In this document: positions 6,688-11,240 of the stretch, piece after piece
Numbering within the stretch: position 1 is the first letter of the stretch
How the letters are laid out: every line of letters begins with the position of its first letter
Source: Oscillospiraceae bacterium
Lineage (GTDB): Bacteria > Bacillota > Clostridia > Christensenellales > Aristaeellaceae
Reading direction: 5' to 3'
DNA length: 11,240 nt
Assembly (NCBI GenBank): GCA_031266295.1
Contig: JAISBH010000243.1
Coordinates: forward strand, 1 to 11,240
The notes under the pieces: model-generated
Database searches by the model: none
What the model saw: the letters and a program-made list of their open reading frames with translations, nothing else
Told to the model about the DNA's origin: nothing
Position numbers and translations under genes: made by a program

Positions 6688-7914
6688 TCATCTGAACGAC
6701 CTGGCCGCTTTCTCGATGCGGTTCAGCGCATCCGCCGTTTCATCGGGCGTGATGGTCAGCGGCGGCAGCAGGCGCAGCCTGTCGTGAGCGGTAAGCGTTA
6801 GTACGCCGTGTTTGATTCCAACGTTGACGGCGTCCTTGGCCGAAACCATGGGCAGCGACACGCCTATCATCAGACCCAATCCGCCGATATCGCGCGTCAT
6901 ACCGGAGTATCGCCGGATAATATCGGTCAGTCCCGTACGGATCGTTTGTGCCGTCAGGTTGACCTGCCTCAAACCATCCTCGTTCAAGCGGTTCAGCACG
7001 GCCAGCGCTCCGGCGCATACGGCTGGGTTCGCGCCGAACGTGGACGCGTGCTCGCCGGGCTGCAGCGTACCCTTCGTCTTTTCGCCGAAGAGTATAGCGC
7101 CGATGGGCAGCCCGCCGCCCAACCCCTTAGCGCAGGTGACGATGTCAGGCATTACGCCATAATGTTCATACGCGAATAACTTACCCGTGCGCCCGATACC
7201 GGTCTGCACCTCGTCGTCGATAAGCAGTATGCCGCGCCGAGCGCACAGCTCATCAACAGCCTTGGCGTAACCCTGCGTCAGCGCGCGTACGCCGCCCTCG
7301 CCCTGCACGAACTCGATCATTACGGCGCAGGTGTTCTCGTCGATCATGGATTCGAGCGAGGTGATATCGTTCGGCTCGGCATAACTGAATCCGGTCGGGA
7401 AAGGATCGAATTCCTTATGGAACTGTTCCTGCCCCGTCGCGGCGAGCGTGGTCAGCGTGCGGCCGTGGAAGGATTGTTTCAGCGTGATTATGTTGTGGCA
7501 GCTCGGCCCATGGTGAACGTGCCCCCACTTGCGCGCGGCCTTGATCGCGCCCTCGTTGGCCTCCGCGCCGGAGTTGCCGAAGAAGGCCTTCTTCATGCCC
7601 GAACGCGTACAAAGCGCCTCGGCCAGCGTTGTGCAAGGCTCGGTGTAGTACAGGTTGGACGTATGCTGCAGCGTGGTCAGCTGCGCATAGACGGCGCTGG
7701 TCCATTCGGGATCGCAGAAGCCCAGCGAGTTAACGCCGATGCCGCTGGTCAGGTCGATATATTCCTTACCGTCCGCGGCCCAGCATCGCGCGCCCTGGCC
7801 CTTTACCAGCGCGATAGGGAAGCGGGCATACGTATGTTCGACGTAGGTGTTATCGCGGCTGATAATCGCTTGAGCCGCGCCTTGCGTGGAACCTTGCGTT
7901 GAAACGTTTGTCAT
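6688..7914 (-). CDS. argD: Acetylornithine aminotransferase
   Basis: 408 residues from ATG 7914. A PLP-dependent class III aminotransferase that converts N-acetylglutamate semialdehyde and glutamate to N-acetylornithine and 2-oxoglutarate. Visible: GNSGAEANE (113-121, cofactor phosphate binding), SFHGRT (148-153), LIDDEVQTGIGRTG (231-244, with Asp234 for the pyridine nitrogen) and the Schiff-base Lys263 in CAKGLGGG. A GTG at 7920 is also open, but GAGG lies only three bases before it and nine before ATG 7914, so the ATG is preferred. It starts 6 bp after argB and reuses the end of argB as its ribosome binding site. Members of this family may also act on succinyl-diaminopimelate or ornithine; the operon points to acetylornithine. 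Confidence 0.96.
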   Translation of the reverse strand: MTNVSTQGSTQGAAQAIISRDNTYVEHTYARFPIALVKGQGARCWAADGKEYIDLTSGIGVNSLGFCDPEWTSAVYAQLTTLQHTSNLYYTEPCTTLAEALCTRSGMKKAFFGNSGAEANEGAIKAARKWGHVHHGPSCHNIITLKQSFHGRTLTTLAATGQEQFHKEFDPFPTGFSYAEPNDITSLESMIDENTCAVMIEFVQGEGGVRALTQGYAKAVDELCARRGILLIDDEVQTGIGRTGKLFAYEHYGVMPDIVTCAKGLGGGLPIGAILFGEKTKGTLQPGEHASTFGANPAVCAGALAVLNRLNEDGLRQVNLTAQTIRTGLTDIIRRYSGMTRDIGGLGLMIGVSLPMVSAKDAVNVGIKHGVLTLTAHDRLRLLPPLTITPDETADALNRIEKAARSFR

Positions 7915-7920
7915 ACTCAC

Positions 7921-8805
7921 TCACCTCGTAAACAGCGTGCCGATGCCCTCGTCGGAGAACATCTCCAATAATATCGCATGTGGTATGCGGCCGTCAATCA
8001 TCACGGCCTTCGCGACGCCGCGCCGGATGGCCTCGACGCAGCATTCCACCTTGGGTATCATCCCGCCGTCGATCACTCCCTGCCTGCGCAGCGCCGCGAC
8101 CTCGCTCACCGGCAGCGATGATATAAACGACTCCGGATCGGCTACGTCGCGCATAAGCCCCTTAACGTCCGTCATCACGATAAGGTTTTCAGCCTTCAGC
8201 GAACCCGCGACCGCGGCTGCGGCCGTATCCGCGTTGATGTTGTATACCTGGCCTGCGTCGCCTGTGCCCACCGTCGCGATGATGGGGATATAGCCCGCCG
8301 TCAGTGCGTCCATTATCGGCCTATCGTCAACGTGCGTCACGTCTCCGACGAAACCCAGGTCAACCTCGGACTCCGTCTTCTTCACGTGGAGCATCCCGCC
8401 GTCCAGACCGCACAGCCCCAGCGCGCGTCCGCCCATCTTCTGCACCAGCGCGACCAAGTCCTTGTTCGTCTTGCCGGATAGCACCATCTGCACGACCTGC
8501 GCGGTCTCGGCGTCGGTCACGCGCAGACCGCCTGCGAACCGCGACTCAATCCCCATCCGCTTGAGCGTCGCGGATATCTCCGGCCCGCCGCCGTGAACGA
8601 GCACAACCTTTATGCCCACCAGCGACAGCAGTATAACGTCGCTCATCACGGCCTCGCGCAATTCACCGCTGATCATCGCGTTGCCGCCATACTTAACCAC
8701 GACGATCCTGCCGTGATACTTCATTATATAGGGCAATGCCCGCGTCAGTATCTGCGCCTTCATCGCGTTGAGCGTGCCGCCCGAGGTTGGTTGTTCAAGA
8801 TTCAT
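7921..8805 (-). CDS. argB: Acetylglutamate kinase, probably arginine-inhibited
   Basis: 294 residues. It phosphorylates N-acetylglutamate, the committed step. Amino-acid-kinase motifs are present: KYGGNAM (38-44), HGGGPEIS (71-78), VTDAET (96-101), and GGMIPKVE (247-254) with Lys252. About 30 residues precede the first strand, including a helix-like stretch AQILTRALPYIMKYHG (17-32), and the end reads HAILLEMFSDEGIGTLF (276-292). From family knowledge, the N-terminal helix and this end resemble hexameric, arginine-sensitive kinases such as that of Thermotoga, and differ from the insensitive E. coli enzyme. Feedback inhibition is inferred. ATG 8805 follows GAGGAG, which overlaps the argJ stop; the gap is 10 bp. 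Met15 (8763) lacks a ribosome binding site and is rejected as the start. Confidence 0.97.
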   Translation of the reverse strand: MNLEQPTSGGTLNAMKAQILTRALPYIMKYHGRIVVVKYGGNAMISGELREAVMSDVILLSLVGIKVVLVHGGGPEISATLKRMGIESRFAGGLRVTDAETAQVVQMVLSGKTNKDLVALVQKMGGRALGLCGLDGGMLHVKKTESEVDLGFVGDVTHVDDRPIMDALTAGYIPIIATVGTGDAGQVYNINADTAAAAVAGSLKAENLIVMTDVKGLMRDVADPESFISSLPVSEVAALRRQGVIDGGMIPKVECCVEAIRRGVAKAVMIDGRIPHAILLEMFSDEGIGTLFTR

Positions 8806-8815
8806 AATCTTCTCC

Positions 8816-10042
8816 TCACGAGCGGTAGTCTCCGTTTATGTGAACATACTCATATGTCAGATCGCAGCCCCACGCCGTCGCGTTGCCGCCGCCCTGGTTC
8901 ATATTGATGTTCAGGTCAATCTCTGGACACTTGAGGATCGCCAGCGCCTTTTCCTCCGAGAACGGATAGGCCATGCCGTTCTCACAGACGAGCAGCTCGC
9001 CCGCGTCCGACGCGATGCTGACCGCGATGGTATCCACGCTGAAATCACCGGGCGTGTAACCGATAGCGCATAGCACTCGGCCCATGTTCGCGTCCGCACC
9101 GAATATCGCCGTCTTGACGAGCGGCGAGGTAACTACGCTGCGCGCGATATCGCGTGCCAGCCGGTCGTCCGGAGCACCGCTTATATTCGCTGTAATCAGC
9201 TTGGTAGCGCCTTCGCCGTCGCGCGCTACCTCGCGGGCCAGCTTGGTCAAGAGGGTCGTCAGGGCAGCGGCGAACGTATCGAACGCCGCGCCGTCGGATA
9301 CAATGCGCGGATTCCCGGCCTTGCCGCCGGCCATGATGGATACCATGTCGTTGGTGGAGGTATCGCCGTCCACGACCACGCGGTTGAACGTATGATCCAC
9401 GGCGACGAACAGAGCGCCGCGCAGCAATCCCACATCTATGTCCGCGTCGGTAGTGACGCAGCACAGCATCGTGGCCATATTCGGGGCGATCATACCGGAA
9501 CCTTTGCACATCGCGCCGATTGTGACGGGCGTTTCGTCTATATCGACGGATAGCGCGGCCTGCTTGTCGCGGGTGTCGGTGGTCATGATCGCCTCGGCGG
9601 CGGCTGAAGCGCCGGACGCGTCTGCGCTGACGCTGGCGGCGAGCGAGGGCATACCCGCGAGGATCGGCTCGATCGGGAGACGCTGGCCAATTACCCCGGT
9701 GGAGGCGATTATAACATCGTTCGCGCCGACCCCGACGACCTTCGCGAGCGCGCCGCACATCGCATCGGCCAGTTCGACGCCGTCCGCGCTGCAGGTATTC
9801 GCGTTGCCGCTGTTGCAGATAAACGCCTGGGCCTTACCGTCGGCGAGGTGCGCCCGCGTTACGGTGATTGGCGCGCCGAACACCTTGTTGCGCGTGTATA
9901 CAGCCGCTGCAGCGCATGGATCGTCGGCTAGCACTAGCGCAAGATCCTTTTTATGCGCGTTCTTGCGAATGCCGCAGTGTATGCCGCCCGCCTTGAATCC
10001 CTTCGGCGCACATACGCCGCCCGGGAGCCACTGAATCTGCAT
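8816..10042 (-). CDS. argJ: Glutamate N-acetyltransferase (ornithine acetyltransferase)
   Basis: 408 residues. It moves the acetyl group from N-acetylornithine to glutamate, releasing ornithine and recycling the acetyl group; many members also take acetyl-CoA and so start the pathway. The family self-cleaves between Ala and Thr, and the site is clear: IAPNMATML, cleavage Ala190/Thr191, with Thr191 as the nucleophile of the beta chain. Also seen are STGVIGQRLP (114-123, oxyanion-hole motif) and the C-terminal YEYVHINGDYRS. ATG 10042 has AAGGAG about nine bases upstream. The gap to argC is 31 bp and to argB 10 bp. No argA or argE is in the window, in line with the recycling route. Whether it is mono- or bifunctional cannot be read from the sequence. 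Confidence 0.97.
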   Translation of the reverse strand: MQIQWLPGGVCAPKGFKAGGIHCGIRKNAHKKDLALVLADDPCAAAAVYTRNKVFGAPITVTRAHLADGKAQAFICNSGNANTCSADGVELADAMCGALAKVVGVGANDVIIASTGVIGQRLPIEPILAGMPSLAASVSADASGASAAAEAIMTTDTRDKQAALSVDIDETPVTIGAMCKGSGMIAPNMATMLCCVTTDADIDVGLLRGALFVAVDHTFNRVVVDGDTSTNDMVSIMAGGKAGNPRIVSDGAAFDTFAAALTTLLTKLAREVARDGEGATKLITANISGAPDDRLARDIARSVVTSPLVKTAIFGADANMGRVLCAIGYTPGDFSVDTIAVSIASDAGELLVCENGMAYPFSEEKALAILKCPEIDLNINMNQGGGNATAWGCDLTYEYVHINGDYRS

Positions 10043-10073
10043 ATGTTGTCACTCCTTATTCTTCGAACAGGCC

Positions 10074-11000
10074 CTAAAATCCGGCGGCTTCATCCAGTCC
10101 CAGCGCGATATTCATGCACTGCATCGCCGCCCCGGATGCGCCCTTGCCCAGGTTGTCGAACGACGCTGTCAGCGTGAATCGTTCGCCGCCGCCGCAGACG
10201 GTGATGTTCAAGTCGTTCGTACCCGCCAGCGCGTTCGCGGGCATGAATCCATCACTTGGCGGCGGCAGGACATGAATGAAGCACGAGCCAGCGTAGTGAT
10301 TATTATAGATAGAGTTCAGCGACTCAATGTCCACGCGCTTCTCGAACGCGGACGCGTGCAGCGGCACGCTGACGACCATCCCCGCGAAGTAATCGCACAC
10401 AATCGGGTTGAACACAGGCGGCGTGACGAGTCCTGACATCCGTGTCATCTCGGGCAGGTGTTTATGGTTCTGTGACAAACCATACTGACGCGGACTATCG
10501 AGCGACGCGGGGCGACCGTCCGACTCACATTCGGCGATCATCCTGTTTCCGCCGCCGCTGTAGCCGGATATACCGTGGCACGCCAGCGGGGTCGACGGCG
10601 CGAGCCAACCTCCCTGCACCAGCGGCGCGACCAGCGATATAAAACCCGTTGCGTAGCATCCAGGCACTGCAACACGCTTAGACGACGCAATCGCGGCGCG
10701 CTGGCTCCCGTTTAACTCCGGGAATCCGTATACCCAGCCGGGCACGGCGCGGTGCGCTGTGCTGGCGTCCAGTATCACCGCTCCGGGGTTTATGACCAGC
10801 GACACCGCCTCGATTGCGGCATCGTCGGGCAGACATAGGAACACTGCGTCTGCCTGATTCATCAATTCCGCACGCGCGGCGGGGTCTTTACGCCGTTCCG
10901 GGTCTATAGTGAGCAGGCGGATATCGTCGCGCGTTTCGAGTCGCGATTGGAGTTTCAGGCCCGTCGTCCCCGCCTGACCATCGATGAATACGCTCTTCAT
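10074..11000 (-). CDS. argC: N-acetyl-gamma-glutamyl-phosphate reductase, type 2 (short form)
   Basis: 308 residues from ATG 11000. It reduces N-acetylglutamyl phosphate to the semialdehyde with NADPH. The start MKSVFIDGQAGTTGLKLQ gives the dinucleotide-binding loop (GQAGTTG, 8-14), and VAVPGCYATG holds the catalytic Cys115. A conserved DASTAHR lies at 78-84 and YGFPELN at 91-97. The short length and the FIDGQAGTTGL and VPGCYATG wording fit the type 2 ArgC family (about 310 residues) and not the 340-residue type 1 of Bacillus and E. coli. A GTG at 11006 is also open, but GGAG sits seven bases before ATG 11000, so I use the ATG. It is the first gene of the operon, about 60 bases after the predicted transcription start. 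Confidence 0.95.
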   Translation of the reverse strand: MKSVFIDGQAGTTGLKLQSRLETRDDIRLLTIDPERRKDPAARAELMNQADAVFLCLPDDAAIEAVSLVINPGAVILDASTAHRAVPGWVYGFPELNGSQRAAIASSKRVAVPGCYATGFISLVAPLVQGGWLAPSTPLACHGISGYSGGGNRMIAECESDGRPASLDSPRQYGLSQNHKHLPEMTRMSGLVTPPVFNPIVCDYFAGMVVSVPLHASAFEKRVDIESLNSIYNNHYAGSCFIHVLPPPSDGFMPANALAGTNDLNITVCGGGERFTLTASFDNLGKGASGAAMQCMNIALGLDEAAGF

Positions 11001-11034
11001 TAGCACGCTCCATGCATGATTATTAGAAATATAT

Positions 11035-11045
11035 GCATATTATGC
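11035..11045. promoter_or_regulatory. Possible ArgR/AhrC operator region
   Basis: A perfect inverted repeat GCATA-T-TATGC lies between the argC promoter and start. Next to it are the palindromes ATATGCATAT (11031-11040) and CATGCATG (11011-11018). ArgR boxes in other bacteria are AT-rich palindromes with TGAAT/ATTCA-type or related half-sites; this is similar in style but not a clean match, so the assignment is tentative. Confidence 0.3.
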
Positions 11046-11066
11046 GCAATCAATGCCGTTTGATGT

Positions 11067-11095
11067 ATAATATACGATTACGGCGCATTTGTCAA
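11067..11095 (-). promoter_or_regulatory. argC operon promoter
   Basis: The minus strand has a perfect -35 TTGACA (11090-11095), a 17-base spacer and TATTAT (11067-11072, 5/6 match to TATAAT). It is the best sigma-A-type promoter in the window, and the DNA from here to argC is markedly AT-rich. Transcription should begin near 11060, giving a leader of about 60 bases ahead of argCJBD. Confidence 0.75.
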
Positions 11096-11121
11096 GGGGA
11101 AATCGAAGGCGCCCGAAGACC

Positions 11122-11181
11122 CCCCCTCTGTCGCTGCGGCGACATCTCCCCCTAGGGGGGCGATGAGGGTTGTCGGTTACG
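11122..11181 (-). repeat. Right arm of the perfect 60-bp inverted repeat
   Basis: Exact reverse complement of 194-253, with the same CCTAGG-centred palindrome (11148-11159) and GTCGC/GCGAC stem-loop. It lies about 27 bases upstream of the argC -35 box, so it marks the upstream edge of the locus just as the other arm marks the downstream edge. The C-run at its inner end is 7 long (11120-11126), against 5 Gs in the left arm. Confidence 0.9.
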
Positions 11182-11240
11182 TTACGAAATAGACTCTAAA
11201 GCACAACGAGTTGGCCGAAACCGACGGCTTGTGTGCAAAC
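11182..11240. other. Unassigned right edge
   Basis: Fifty-nine bases up to the window edge. On the minus strand one frame is open from the edge and ends at a TAA overlapping the start of the repeat (about 11177-11179). It is too short and unfamiliar to call as the 3' end of a gene. No promoter or hairpin is evident. Confidence 0.3.

Noticed and set aside
194..11181. Composite transposon bounded by the 60-bp inverted repeats
   Set aside because: There is no transposase gene, no target-site duplication at the outer ends, and the cargo is ordinary housekeeping metabolism.

Overview
The window holds a complete arginine-biosynthesis locus, read entirely from the minus strand. In transcription order it is argC, argJ, argB, argD, argF, carA, and then one long reading frame that joins carB to a diaminopimelate epimerase (dapF). 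The argCJBD order with argF and carAB nearby, sigma-A-like promoters, strong GGAGG-type ribosome binding sites and Gram-positive-looking CarA/CarB sequences suggest a GC-rich member of the Clostridia/Bacillota, probably a gut or other anaerobic lineage. The genus cannot be read from the sequence.

Layout, right to left in the direction of transcription. Positions 11122-11181 hold one arm of an exact 60-bp inverted repeat. A good promoter (-35 at 11090-11095, -10 at 11067-11072) then drives argC (11000-10074), argJ (10042-8816), argB (8805-7921) and argD (7914-6688), with gaps of 31, 10 and 6 bp. A 185-bp gap carries a hairpin and an extended -10 promoter for argF (6502-5597). A hairpin terminator (5560-5587) follows argF. 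carA (5495-4350) comes next and overlaps the carB-dapF frame (4359-286) by 10 bp. The dapF end runs straight into a hairpin-rich non-coding stretch (1-285) that contains the other arm of the inverted repeat (194-253).

How the genes work together. ArgJ makes N-acetylglutamate by recycling acetyl groups from acetylornithine. ArgB phosphorylates it, ArgC reduces it and ArgD transaminates it to acetylornithine, which ArgJ deacetylates to ornithine. CarA/CarB make carbamoyl phosphate from glutamine, bicarbonate and ATP, and ArgF joins this to ornithine to give citrulline. argG and argH are not in the window. The DapF part belongs to the lysine/peptidoglycan (meso-diaminopimelate) pathway and is the odd member.

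Points worth a second look: the in-frame CarB-DapF fusion with essentially no linker; an alanine where the DapF family has its first catalytic cysteine; the exact 60-bp inverted repeats bracketing the whole locus about 10.9 kb apart; a tandem hairpin array abutting the dapF stop codon; and a type 2 (short) ArgC. No mobile-element genes, CRISPR array, tRNA or rRNA were seen.
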